DNA from: CF-161 sp035259145
GTDB lineage: Bacteria > Chloroflexota > Dormibacteria > Dormibacterales > Dormibacteraceae
DNA: 27,465 bases
Assembly (NCBI GenBank): GCA_035259145.1
Contig: DATFWQ010000046.1
Span: forward strand, 1 to 27,465
Direction: 5' to 3'
Both the position numbers and the translations under genes were made by a program. The notes under the pieces were generated by a model, which worked only from the letters and a program-made list of their open reading frames with translations, was not told the DNA's origin and did not search any database. Shown here one piece after another: positions 1 to 8,744 of the stretch. The first letter of the stretch is position 1, and every line of letters begins with the position of its first letter.

Positions 1-593
1 GCCTCCCGCATACGCTCTCTCACCCTCTGCCCCGCATCCGCGGCCAGGCGGTCGACCAGCTCGCGGCACCAACCCGCAAGCCGGCTGTATTCCGGGTCGG
101 AGTAGGCGTCGATCCACCTGGCGCAACGCTCGTCGGCAGGACGGCCGCGTTCAGCCAGGCGCAGCCCGATCTCGTTGAAGCCCCACATGCAGGGCAGGAG
201 CGCCGCCGCCAGCTCGGCGAAGTCGTTGGTGGCGGCCGTCCGTATCAGGAAGTCGGTGTAGGCGCGGGTGATCGGAGCCATCTCCTCGGTCTCAAGCTCG
301 GCCGCAGTGATCCCGAACTCTGCCGCGTATGCGCGGTGTAGATCCATCTCGGACACCGCGGTCGTCCACAGGAGCTCGGCAAACCAGCGCAGCGTGGTCA
401 GATCGGGCGCCCGCGCTGCGGCAAGGCCGAACAGGCGGCAGTATTCGATGAGGAACCGGTAGTCCTGCCGGACCCACCGCTTGAAACGCGCGATATCGAC
501 CGTCCCATCACCGATGCTCCGGACGAAGGAGTGCTCGTGCTGCGCCTCCCAGATGGCAGCGGCAGCCGCGCGCAGCTCAGCGCTGAAGCTCAC
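1..593 (-). CDS. tenA: TenA family thiaminase II-like protein (3' end cut by window edge)
   Basis: Minus-strand frame open from a GTG at 593 to the window edge, 197 residues visible against about 220-235 in the family, so only the C-terminus is missing. Seen: HSFV near residue 21, QDYRFL with D44, Y112, and ALLPCMWGF with C135, the cysteine position of thiaminase II/aminopyrimidine aminohydrolase. Positions 47 and 139, tyrosine in Bacillus TenA as I recall it, are Phe here. Known role: cytoplasmic hydrolysis of damaged thiamine pyrimidines for salvage. The start lies inside the end of the upstream tenA-like gene (17 bp overlap), which suggests translational coupling. The C-terminal catalytic Glu falls outside the window. 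A heme-oxygenase-fold relative with another substrate is possible. Confidence 0.8.
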   Translation of the reverse strand, partial: MSFSAELRAAAAAIWEAQHEHSFVRSIGDGTVDIARFKRWVRQDYRFLIEYCRLFGLAAARAPDLTTLRWFAELLWTTAVSEMDLHRAYAAEFGITAAELETEEMAPITRAYTDFLIRTAATNDFAELAAALLPCMWGFNEIGLRLAERGRPADERCARWIDAYSDPEYSRLAGWCRELVDRLAADAGQRVRERMRE

Positions 594-1230
594 TCAGGAG
601 TGTGTCCCAGTAGAGGAGCTCGTAACCCTGGAGCAGGCGAGCGGCGCGGCGCACCAGCTTCGGCGGCACACCGCGCTTCAGACCCGCGGTTATGATGGCG
701 GGCGCCCTCTCCTCGAAGGCCGGCGCAGGCTCTGCGAAGAGGTCGAAGAAGCGTACCTGCTCCGTGCTGAGGCCATAGCGGTCGGTGAGGGCACGGCTGA
801 GCCGGCCACAGTTCTCGCCCCAGGCTCGGAAGTTGATCAGGTACGCGGCGGCCACCTCAGCGTCCGAAGCGTACGCCGCAAGCCATGCCGTGAACGCCGC
901 ATAAGCGTGTGCCCCGGGCAGCGGCTCGTACTCCTCGAGCTCCACCGACCTCATTCCCAATGCCGACGCAAACGGACCAAGTGCTTCCAAGGCGACCCGC
1001 TCGCCTGCCAGCACGTCGAGGAAGAAGTCGCTGCCAAACCGGCTGACCAGGTGTGCGACACTCCGCATGGCGCCGGATATGATGGCGTATTGCTCGCCGG
1101 CGAACGGCCGCAGCTGCGAAAGCTCGATCGCGCCTTCCTCGACGGCGGCGACGTACGGGTGGGTGAGCAGCTGCCGGCGCACTGTTGCCAGCTCGGACTC
1201 GATCTGGTGGCAGAGAGCCTCTGCCCTCAT
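577..1230 (-). CDS. TenA/heme-oxygenase-like fold protein, second copy
   Basis: 217 residues, ATG start. The pattern matches the all-helical TenA/PqqC/heme-oxygenase-like superfamily: HPYV at 24-27, AGEQYAI at 44-50, and AWGENCGRL near 136-144 with E139. It lacks the LPC cysteine motif of the downstream partner, so it may belong to the Cys-less TenA-like group or have another function. It is first in a two-gene leftward unit and its last 17 bases overlap the next gene. A tandem of Cys-less and Cys-containing TenA-like proteins suggests paired or heteromeric action in pyrimidine salvage, but that is inference. No TPP riboswitch was recognised in the 124 bp upstream region shared with the divergent CoA ligase. 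Confidence 0.72.
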   Translation of the reverse strand: MRAEALCHQIESELATVRRQLLTHPYVAAVEEGAIELSQLRPFAGEQYAIISGAMRSVAHLVSRFGSDFFLDVLAGERVALEALGPFASALGMRSVELEEYEPLPGAHAYAAFTAWLAAYASDAEVAAAYLINFRAWGENCGRLSRALTDRYGLSTEQVRFFDLFAEPAPAFEERAPAIITAGLKRGVPPKLVRRAARLLQGYELLYWDTLLSELQR

Positions 1231-1354
1231 TCAAACAGGTTAGTGGCCGGAGGCTGGCGGCGCACTTTCAGCACTTCCGACAACCACCGTCCGCTTCTCG
1301 GTCGGTGACACAATTGCAGGCCATGCGGATTCAGCTCGCGGTTCACCATAGCGC

Positions 1355-3463
1355 GTGAGCTGGCTTCTCAATCCTCGCTCCATCGCCCTGGTGGGCGCCA
1401 CGGAGCATTCACTGTGGTCGGCCGCCCTCCTGAACAATTTCCGCAGCTGCGGCTACACGGGCCAGGTGCACCTGGTTCACCCCCGCAGAACCGAAGCGTT
1501 CGGCCTGCGGTGCTTCCCCAAGCTGGAAGCGATCCCTGGCGACGTCGACCACGCCTACGTGATGACCGGCACCTCCGCCGCTCTGGACGTGATCGAGGAC
1601 TGTGGCCGCAAGGGTATTGGCAACGTGACCATGCTCACGTCCGGCTTCAGAGAGACGGGCACCGACGGAGAGGCGCTCGAGGCGGCCCTCGTAGGCCGCT
1701 GCCGGGAGCTCGGCATCCGCCTACAGGGGCCAAACTGCCTTGGCTTCGTCAACTACCACGATCAAGTGCCGGCGTTCGGCCTGGTCCTCGCGCCGCCACT
1801 GGAGCCCGGGGCCATCGCTCTGCTGAGTCATAGCGGTGCCATGCTCCTCCAGTTCCACCGGCTGAGCCAGGCGCGGGGAATCGGCCTGGCCTACACCATC
1901 TCGATTGGCAACGAGGCCATGCTCGCCGCAGCCGATTTCCTGGAAGAGCTGCTCCAGCGGCCCGAGGTGCGCGTGCTGGGGGCGCTGCTGGAGGGCGTTC
2001 GCAACCCCGACCATTTCCTGGACGTGGCTGAGCGAGCCCTGGCGGCCGGTAAGCCGCTCGTCGTGCTCAAGGTCGGCCGCGGCGAGGCCACGTCCCGATC
2101 TGTGGCGGCCCATACCGGCTCGCTGGTCGGGGCGGATGCCGTTGTCGACGTTGCCTTCCGGCAACACGGGGTGGTGCGGGTGCGCAGCCTGGAGGAACTG
2201 GTCGAGACGTGTGGCCAGTTCGCGGTAGGTGGCTGGCCGGTTGGTCCGCGAACAGCGGTCATCACGACATCCGGCGGCTCGTGCGGGATCATCGCCGACC
2301 TGGCCTACGGGACCCGGATCGAGATGCCCGACTTCGGGGCCGAGACGAAGCGTCGGATAGCGGAGATCCTGCCCAATTTCGGCACGCCGCAGAACCCACT
2401 CGACACGACCGGCGTGATCGTCGACCAGCCCGACCTGCTCGGCCAGTGCATCGACGCCGTCCTGATAGAGGGCGGCTATGACGCGCTGCTTATCAACTCG
2501 GACGTGCCTCGTGATCCGGGCCCAGCCCCCGCGGTCACGGAGCGACGGATCGCCGCACTCGCCGGCGCGCTGGAGCCGGCGCGGATTTTCACGGTCCTGG
2601 CCAGCAGCTCCTCCCTCGACCCGGCTCCATACAGCCGCGAGCTGGCGGCCCGGCACCACCTGCACTTCGCGGGCGGCCTCGAGATGGGCGTGCGGACGCT
2701 CCACCACGCCATCGGGTACGGGTTGGCACGTGCGGCCGCAGCTCGCCGGCCGGCCCGAGCACCGGCACGTCGCAGGCTCACCCCATTCATGGTGGAGGGA
2801 TGGAGGGGCACGGTCCCTGAACTCGAGACCAAGCGGATCCTCGAGGAATACGGGATCAACCCGCCTGCCGAGCGCCTGGCCAGGGACGCGGACCAGGCTG
2901 CGGCGATCGCCGCTGAGATCGGCTTTCCGGTGGTCCTCAAGGTGCAGTCACCCGACATCGCGCACCGCTCAGACGTGGGCGGGGTGCGCCTCGGTGTCTC
3001 GGATGAGGCTTCCGTGCTCGCCTCCTGGGAAGAGGTGCTCGCCACGGTGCGTTCGCGCAGGCCCGATGCACGAATCGACGGCATGCTGGTCGCCGAGCAG
3101 CTCGAGCCGGTGGTCGAGCTCATCGCGGGCCTGAAGATGGATGAGGTGTTCGGGCCGGTGGTGGTGGCCGGCGCTGGTGGCATCTTCGTCGAGGTCTTCG
3201 ACGACGTGGCGCTTCGGCTTCCGCCAATAGACAGCGATGCTGCGCAAGCGATGCTGACGGAGCTTCGGGTCGCCCCGCTCATGTTGGGTGCAAGGGGGCG
3301 GCCTGAAGGCGATATAGCGGCCGCTGCGCGTGTCCTGGTGCAGCTGGGTGAGCTGGCGCTGGACCTTGGACCGCGACTGCGTGCGCTCGACATCAATCCG
3401 CTGCTGGTGCTGCGACAGGGCCAGGGGGCGCTGGCGGCGGACGCGCTGCTGGTACTTGAGTAG
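1355..3463 (+). CDS. NDP-forming acyl-CoA synthetase (fused alpha-beta, ATP-grasp)
   Basis: 702 residues from a GTG. Domains: N-terminal CoA-binding Rossmann domain about 1-135 (NPRSIALVGA, QGPNCLGF), succinyl-CoA-ligase-like domain about 150-460 with SHSGAM near 158 and AAHTGS with H253, the likely phospho-His, then an ATP-grasp domain about 475-700 (FPVVLKVQSPDIAHRSDVGGV; AGAGGIFVEVF; LRALDINPLL). The family makes an acyl-CoA from acid, CoA and ATP (giving ADP) or runs in reverse to make ATP. Substrates include acetate, aryl acids, pimelate and others and cannot be read here. It starts a plus-strand run with a 34 bp gap to the reductase, so it is probably the first gene of an operon in acyl-CoA metabolism. 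Confidence 0.9.
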   Translation: MSWLLNPRSIALVGATEHSLWSAALLNNFRSCGYTGQVHLVHPRRTEAFGLRCFPKLEAIPGDVDHAYVMTGTSAALDVIEDCGRKGIGNVTMLTSGFRETGTDGEALEAALVGRCRELGIRLQGPNCLGFVNYHDQVPAFGLVLAPPLEPGAIALLSHSGAMLLQFHRLSQARGIGLAYTISIGNEAMLAAADFLEELLQRPEVRVLGALLEGVRNPDHFLDVAERALAAGKPLVVLKVGRGEATSRSVAAHTGSLVGADAVVDVAFRQHGVVRVRSLEELVETCGQFAVGGWPVGPRTAVITTSGGSCGIIADLAYGTRIEMPDFGAETKRRIAEILPNFGTPQNPLDTTGVIVDQPDLLGQCIDAVLIEGGYDALLINSDVPRDPGPAPAVTERRIAALAGALEPARIFTVLASSSSLDPAPYSRELAARHHLHFAGGLEMGVRTLHHAIGYGLARAAAARRPARAPARRRLTPFMVEGWRGTVPELETKRILEEYGINPPAERLARDADQAAAIAAEIGFPVVLKVQSPDIAHRSDVGGVRLGVSDEASVLASWEEVLATVRSRRPDARIDGMLVAEQLEPVVELIAGLKMDEVFGPVVVAGAGGIFVEVFDDVALRLPPIDSDAAQAMLTELRVAPLMLGARGRPEGDIAAAARVLVQLGELALDLGPRLRALDINPLLVLRQGQGALAADALLVLE

Positions 3464-3497
3464 AGGTCGACGGAGCATAGGAAGGAGGACGATTAGA

Positions 3498-4241
3498 GTG
3501 AGGTTCGATGGGAAGGTCGCCCTGGTAACAGGTGGTGGGCGCGGTATCGGAGCGGCCACCTGCGAGCTGTTCGCCCGGGACGGGGCATTAGTGGCTGTGT
3601 GCGATCTCGACGAGGCTCCTGCCCGGGAAGTCGCCGGCCCACTCGGGGAGAAGGGTCTGGCCGTGGCCTGTGACGTCTCGCGACGAGACCAGGTCGAGGC
3701 CGCGATCCAGAAGACGCTCGATGCGTTCGGCCGCCTTGACGTCCTCGTCTGCTGCGCGGGGATAACGCGCGACAACCTGGTTCACAAGATGACCGACGAG
3801 GACTGGGATGGGGTGATCGACACCCACTTGAAGGGCACGTTCCTTTGCGCGCAGTCTGCGCAGCGGGTGATGGTTCCGCAGCGGTACGGAAAGATGGTCT
3901 TCCTGTCGTCGACGTCGGCGGACGGCAACCGCGGCCAGACCAACTACTCAACCGCGAAGGCCGGACTTCAGGGTATGGCCCGCACGCTTGCAGTCGAGTT
4001 GGGGCCGTTCGGCATCAATGTGAACGCCGTTGCTCCCGGCTTCATCGAGACGCGTATGACCGAGGCGACGGCCCGAAGGATGGGGGTCGCGTGGGAGGAC
4101 TTCAAAAAAGCTGCCGCCGAGCGAACGCCGCTGCGACGCATCGGCCAGCCGGTCGACATCGCCAACGTGATCGCCTTCTTGTCCAGCGACGAGTCGAGTT
4201 TCGTCAGCGGCCAGACGATCTACGTCAAAGGCGGCCCCTAG
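3498..4241 (+). CDS. Short-chain dehydrogenase/reductase, FabG-like
   Basis: 247 residues. GTG start at 3498 chosen because GGAAGGAGG sits just upstream (about 3480-3488) and MRFDGKVALVTGG is a standard SDR N-terminus; longer upstream starts lie inside the CoA ligase. Seen: TGGGRGIG cofactor loop at 11-18, CCAG in place of NNAG, catalytic S near 142 (VFLSSTSADG), YSTAK with Tyr and Lys, and the C-terminal SGQTIYVKGG typical of FabG. Expected reaction: NAD(P)H-dependent reduction of a 3-oxoacyl thioester or a related ketone, in the cytoplasm. Its place after an acyl-CoA synthetase favours a CoA-linked substrate. Confidence 0.9.
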   Translation: MRFDGKVALVTGGGRGIGAATCELFARDGALVAVCDLDEAPAREVAGPLGEKGLAVACDVSRRDQVEAAIQKTLDAFGRLDVLVCCAGITRDNLVHKMTDEDWDGVIDTHLKGTFLCAQSAQRVMVPQRYGKMVFLSSTSADGNRGQTNYSTAKAGLQGMARTLAVELGPFGINVNAVAPGFIETRMTEATARRMGVAWEDFKKAAAERTPLRRIGQPVDIANVIAFLSSDESSFVSGQTIYVKGGP

Positions 4242-4256
4242 TCGGGGCCGGCGGGC

Positions 4257-5084
4257 GTGCCGATGCCGACCCACCTCGTCTGTCTGACCTTCGACTTCGA
4301 CACGGTCTCACCGTGGATCAACCGGGGCGAGGCGACTCCCACGCCTCTGTCGCGAGGTGAGTTCGGCGTGGTAGGCGCCGACCGCCTGCTGCGACTTCTC
4401 CAACGCCGCGGCCTCCGTTCGACCTGGTTCATCCCCGGGCATACGATCGAGACTTACCCGGATGTCTGCGACCGCGTCCATCGCAGCGGCCACGAGGTGG
4501 GTCACCATGGCTACCTCCACGAGCCGCCGGCGACGCTTACGCGCGATCAAGAGGCCGCTGTCCTGGATCGCGGCAGCGACTGCATCGGGCGGCTGACCGG
4601 CACCGCACCAGCGGGCTACCGCTCGCCGGCCTGGGACCTCTCGCCGCACACCGTCGACCTGCTGCTTGAGCGCGGCTTCAGGTACGACTCCAGCCTGATG
4701 GGACACGACCACCGCCCTTACCGCTGCCGGACGAGCGACGTGGTTACGGCCGACGGGCCGATGCGATTCGGACCCGAGACAGAACTCTGGGAGATGCCGA
4801 TCAGCTGGTCGACTGACGACCACCCCCACTTCGAGCTCGTGCGGCGGCCGGGTGCACCGGTGCAGGGCCTGCGACGGGCCGGGGACGTGCTGGAGAACTG
4901 GCTGGACGACTTTCGGTACATGACGCGCGAGGAGGAGCGCGGCCTGCTCACGTACACGATGCACCCGCAGGTGATCGGTCGGGGCCACCGGATGCTGATG
5001 CTGGAGCGTCTCATCGACGGGCTGAGCGAGCTGGGTGCGCGGTTTGCGCGACTGGACGAAGCGCTGGAGGTGATGACTACGTGA
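4257..5084 (+). CDS. Polysaccharide deacetylase (HpPgdA/PuuE-like CE4)
   Basis: 275 residues from GTG 4257; ATG 4263 gives 273 and is equally possible since neither has a strong ribosome site. Carbohydrate esterase 4 signs: TFDFD (catalytic and metal Asp, D13/D15), GHHGYLHE with the metal pair H84 and H88, and YRSPAWDLSP (motif 3 Arg). No signal peptide or membrane segment, so it is cytoplasmic. The GHHGYxHE form is typical of the HpPgdA/PuuE subgroup, which includes amidases and allantoinase-like enzymes as well as peptidoglycan deacetylases. Its stop overlaps the GGT-like start by 4 bp (GTGA), so the two are probably coupled and may open successive amide bonds of one substrate. That substrate is unknown. 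Confidence 0.87.
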   Translation: MPMPTHLVCLTFDFDTVSPWINRGEATPTPLSRGEFGVVGADRLLRLLQRRGLRSTWFIPGHTIETYPDVCDRVHRSGHEVGHHGYLHEPPATLTRDQEAAVLDRGSDCIGRLTGTAPAGYRSPAWDLSPHTVDLLLERGFRYDSSLMGHDHRPYRCRTSDVVTADGPMRFGPETELWEMPISWSTDDHPHFELVRRPGAPVQGLRRAGDVLENWLDDFRYMTREEERGLLTYTMHPQVIGRGHRMLMLERLIDGLSELGARFARLDEALEVMTT

Positions 5085-6649
5085 ACGGCATGATCGTATG
5101 TCCGCAGCCGGCTGCCGCCGAAGCCGGCCTGGCAGTCCTGCGCCAGGGAGGCAACGCTGTTGACGCCGCCGTCACGACAGCCCTGGTGCAGGGCGTGATC
5201 GACCCGATGATGTGCGGGATCGGAGGTTCGGGCGTGATGTTGATTCACCTGGCTGACGCGGGCAGGCAGGAGGTGATCGAGTTCTACGCCCGCGCCGGCT
5301 CGGGGGTCCGGGAGGACCAGTGGGAGCACCTGTTCATCCGCGAGGCCGGTGACCGCTACGGCTACGTGCTGCAAGACTGGGTCAACGACTGTGGTTATCA
5401 GAGCGTTGGCGTGCCTGGAACCGTGGCGGGCCTGGCTGAAGCTCTCCGTCGACATGGCACCATCTCCTGGGCTCGGGCTCTGCAGCCGGGCATCGAGGCC
5501 GCGCGTGCCGGCATGCTGGTGACTGGAAACTTTCGCAACTACCTGATCACTGACTACGGCCCTGACGTGGCGCCCAGCGAGGAGCGCATCAGGTGGACCC
5601 CGGAGTCGAGACGTATCTATACGAAGGAGGGCCGGCTCTACTCACTTGGCGAGGTCATCGCCAATCCTGACCTGGCACGGACCTACGAGCGGCTGGCTGA
5701 TGCCGGCCCGGAGGACTTCTACCAGGGCCAGATCGCCTCGACGATCGCGGCGGACTTCGCCGGCAGCAGCGGCTCTATCAACACTGAGGACCTTTCGGGC
5801 TATCGGCCGAGGGTGTGCGAGCCGGTCTCAGGCAGCTACCGCAACCGCCGGTTGGTCACGCCCGGACCGCCGGCGGGCGGGATGACCTTGCTACAGATGC
5901 TGAACTACCTCGAGGGCTTTGACCTGGCCGCGGCCGGCTGGCCATCTGCCAGGTCGGCGCGACTGCGAGTAGAGGCGATGGACTGGGCCATGGCCGAGCG
6001 CGAGCATCACCTTGCCGATCCCCTGTTCACGCCGGTGCCCGTGACCGAGCTGACCGCCAAGGAATATGCCGCTGCGGCGCGGGCCGCCCACGACAGTCCG
6101 ACCACGACCCAGGTGTGCGTGGTCGATGCGGCCGGCAACGCAGTCTCCATGACCCACACGCTCGGCTCCTCGAGCGGGGTGGTCACACCTGGCCTCGGGT
6201 TCATGTGGAACAACTACTTGAACTGCTTCGACCCCAGGGCTGGCCGCGTCAACTCCCTGGCTCCCGGCAAGACCCGGGTGACGATGATGGTGCCCACCAT
6301 GGTCATGGCCGGTGACCGGCCCGAGGTCGTTGTCGGCGCCCCGGGTGGCACCCGGATCGTGAATGGTGTCCTTCAGATCCTGCTCAACCTGATCGATCAT
6401 GGCATGACGCCCCTGGAGGCGGTCAGCGCGCCGAGGGTCGACTTCCAGGGCGAAACCGTCCAGGCCGAGCTGCGGGTGCCCACCTACGTGCTGGCAGCGC
6501 TCCGTGAGCGCGGCTTCTCCGTGCGACAGCGGCCCCTGAGCTACGACAGCTACTTCTCACGAGTACAGGTGATCCAGGTAAGTGCCGACGGGGAGCTGAT
6601 CGGCGCCTCGGACCCGCGCGGCGACGGCGGGATCGCGCTTTCTACATAA
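5081..6649 (+). CDS. Gamma-glutamyltranspeptidase family (Ntn hydrolase), cytoplasmic type
   Basis: 522 residues from GTG 5081, coupled to the deacetylase. GGT family throughout: GGNAVDAAV at 23-31, CGIGGSG 45-51, GVPGTVAGL 110-118, large-small subunit border with catalytic Thr about T342 (SPTTTQVCVVDAAGNAVS), then NNYLNCFDP, GAPGGTRIVNGVLQ and the C-terminal GDGG region. The residue after the canonical Thr pair is Gln where classic GGT has His. No signal peptide is present, unlike periplasmic glutathione GGTs, so it may be an intracellular acylase or amidase of the GGT fold. Last gene of the plus-strand run; it ends 11 bp before the convergent thiolase stop. Confidence 0.9.
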   Translation: MNGMIVCPQPAAAEAGLAVLRQGGNAVDAAVTTALVQGVIDPMMCGIGGSGVMLIHLADAGRQEVIEFYARAGSGVREDQWEHLFIREAGDRYGYVLQDWVNDCGYQSVGVPGTVAGLAEALRRHGTISWARALQPGIEAARAGMLVTGNFRNYLITDYGPDVAPSEERIRWTPESRRIYTKEGRLYSLGEVIANPDLARTYERLADAGPEDFYQGQIASTIAADFAGSSGSINTEDLSGYRPRVCEPVSGSYRNRRLVTPGPPAGGMTLLQMLNYLEGFDLAAAGWPSARSARLRVEAMDWAMAEREHHLADPLFTPVPVTELTAKEYAAAARAAHDSPTTTQVCVVDAAGNAVSMTHTLGSSSGVVTPGLGFMWNNYLNCFDPRAGRVNSLAPGKTRVTMMVPTMVMAGDRPEVVVGAPGGTRIVNGVLQILLNLIDHGMTPLEAVSAPRVDFQGETVQAELRVPTYVLAALRERGFSVRQRPLSYDSYFSRVQVIQVSADGELIGASDPRGDGGIALST

Positions 6650-6660
6650 GAGGCGTGAGC

Positions 6661-7848
6661 TCAAGCGATCTGCCGGATGATCAGCGCGTCACCCTGGCCG
6701 CCTCCGCCGCACAGAGCTGCGGCGCCAAGCCGGGCGCCCCGGCGGCGGAGCTCGTGAGCAAGCGTCAGCACAAGCCGCGCCCCGCTGGCTCCGATCGGAT
6801 GACCCAGGGCCACCGCACCACCATTGACATTGACGAGGTCCTCGTCCAGCGCCAGCATCCTGGTGACGTTCAGCGCCACAGCTGCGAAGGCCTCGTTGAT
6901 CTCGACAAGGTCGAGGTCGTCGGTTTTCAGGCCGGCCTTTTCCAGGCTGCGGGCGAGAGCCAGCGCCGGCACAGTGTGCAGCCACGCGTAGCGTTCCGCG
7001 CTCATCCCATACGCGACGATCTCCGCGAGCGGCTGCACCTTCAGCGAGTGCGCCCTCTCGGCCGACATCACGACAACGGCGGCCGCGCCGTCTGAGACCT
7101 GGGAGGCGTTGCCGGCTGTGATCGTGCCGTTTGGGCTGAAGGCGGCAGGCAGGCGGCCGAGCCCCTCAGGAGTCGTCTCGGGCCGTACGCCCTCGTCCCG
7201 GCTCACGGTCAGTGCGCCGCCCTTCTGCTGCGGAGCGACTACTGGAACCGTCTCCTCGGCCAGCCGGCCCGAATCCCACGCGGCGGCCGCCCGTTGGTGG
7301 GAGCGGGCCGCCCACGCATCCTGGTCCTCGCGGCTGATCTCTAGCTCGCGGTTGACGCTGTCGGACGACTCGCCCATGTGCTGGCCTGTGAAGGTCGACC
7401 AGAGGCCGTCGTGGACCATGGCGTCCACGAGCTCAGTGTTGCCCATCCTTGCACCGAAGCGGGCCTTGGGCATGAGATACGGCGCTTGTGTCATGGACTC
7501 CATGCCGCCGGCCACCACCGATTCCACCTCGCCCGCCCGGATCATCTGGTCTGCCAGGGCGATGGCGTTGAGGCCTGAGAGACAGACCTTGTTGATGGTG
7601 ATCGCGGGGACCTCGCTTGGCACTCCGCCCTTGATGGCGGCCTGCCTGGCCGTGATCTGCCCGGCGCCCGCCTGGAGCACCTGGCCCATGATCACGTAGT
7701 CGACGTCGGGGCCTTCGACGCCGGCTCGCTGGAGGGCAGCGCGGATGGCGGCGCCGCCGAGGTCCACCGCCGGCAGGTCCCTGAAGGCACCACTGAACCT
7801 GCCGATCGGAGTACGCGCCCCGGCGACGATCACGGATCGCGCGGTCAC
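6661..7848 (-). CDS. Thiolase / acetyl-CoA acetyltransferase
   Basis: 395 residues, the usual thiolase length. N-terminus SVIVAGARTPIGRFSGAF; nucleophilic C89 in INKVCLSG; NEAFA near the HEAFA motif; GHPIGASG with H350; second catalytic cysteine C380 in LCGGGGQGDA. Reaction: reversible condensation or thiolysis of acetyl-CoA and 3-oxoacyl-CoA. Last gene of the leftward block, 9 bp after the DUF4097-like gene, so it may be co-transcribed with the two-component system, although its function fits better with the CoA ligase and FabG-like genes on the opposite strand. A biosynthetic or degradative role cannot be separated from sequence. Confidence 0.93.
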   Translation of the reverse strand: MTARSVIVAGARTPIGRFSGAFRDLPAVDLGGAAIRAALQRAGVEGPDVDYVIMGQVLQAGAGQITARQAAIKGGVPSEVPAITINKVCLSGLNAIALADQMIRAGEVESVVAGGMESMTQAPYLMPKARFGARMGNTELVDAMVHDGLWSTFTGQHMGESSDSVNRELEISREDQDAWAARSHQRAAAAWDSGRLAEETVPVVAPQQKGGALTVSRDEGVRPETTPEGLGRLPAAFSPNGTITAGNASQVSDGAAAVVVMSAERAHSLKVQPLAEIVAYGMSAERYAWLHTVPALALARSLEKAGLKTDDLDLVEINEAFAAVALNVTRMLALDEDLVNVNGGAVALGHPIGASGARLVLTLAHELRRRGARLGAAALCGGGGQGDALIIRQIA

Positions 7849-7857
7849 AGGCCCATG

Positions 7858-8744
7858 CTACCTGCGTTCAGCGACCCCGAAGCTGATGTTCCCCTGGTCC
7901 GTGGTCACGTTGATGGCGCTGCTGGGGTTTGCGCTGAGGTCTGCGCTCCATGTGCTTGTCAAGGGACCCCCGGTGCGGCTGAAGTGCCAGACCGGGTCGG
8001 CCTTCAAGTTTCCGGTGCTGGTCGCGACGATCGCGCGTGCGTCGGTCGGATCCGGGAGGGTGATCGAGACGTTGCTCTGCCGGCCGGCGTCGATATTCAG
8101 CGCGTTGGGACCCGGCGCGAGCGAGCCAGAGAAGAGGATGTCCCCTGCCCGCGACTTCACGCTTGCCGTGCCAGACACGGTGACATCGTCGAGCTGGACC
8201 GTACCAGGCCCGCCGTCTATGGTCGAGCTGTTGCGCAGCGAGACGTGACGGAGCGTTGTCCCTTGGCGGCCCCGGATGCGAAAGTTGCCGTCCAACCGGC
8301 CAACCGTCAGGTTGCCGAAGCACGTGAGTCCAGGTCTGTTCGAGCCGGGACCTGCACCCGCAGCTCGGCGCTGCGGTTGAGCGGCACGATGGGGTTGAGG
8401 GAGCTGGTCTCCTGGACGGACACCTCGTTCGCCTCGTGGCTGATGCTCACCCGCGCCTGGTTGACCGCCCACCCGGCTGCGGCGCGCGTAATCGAGCTTG
8501 CTGAGTGCTCGTAATCAACGACGATCCGCCCATCGGCACCGGCCTCGACGACGACGTCGCCGTGCTGTACGTCCAGGCGGAGGAGCGGTGCGTCGCCGAC
8601 GTCGTACGTAGCTGTGCGGCGGACCTGAGCGGTGGTGGCCAACACGCTGCTGGTGCCCGCCAGGACACCGAATACAAGCATCGGAACGGCGACGATTCCA
8701 AGGAAAGTGCCGAGGACGCGCGCGTAGACGGGGATCGGGTCCAT
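7858..8744 (-). pseudogene. DUF4097-like putative adhesin/envelope protein, frameshifted
   Basis: Two overlapping minus-strand frames form one protein. The first part (ATG 8744 to about 8320) has a hydrophobic segment at about residues 8-37 and a beta-rich stretch ending in AELRVQVPARTDLD. The second (about 8316 to the stop at 7858) continues as GNLTVGRLDGNFRIRG, with repeated short strands typical of the DUF4097 beta-helix. One missing C in the coding strand near 8316 (GCTTCGGC for GCTTCCGGC) would restore a single frame, and the 887 bp span fits a one-base loss. The start overlaps the response-regulator stop (TGATG). Location: membrane-anchored, facing outward. Probable role: envelope protein controlled with the kinase. 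The break may be a sequencing error. Confidence 0.65.

Noticed and set aside
481..1308. 275-codon plus-strand frame opposite the two TenA-like genes
   Set aside because: No family resemblance; the opposite strand holds clear TenA-type proteins with correct length and motifs.
1231..1354. Possible TPP riboswitch upstream of the TenA pair
   Set aside because: The conserved CTGAGA and ACCTGA-type core elements were not found in either orientation.
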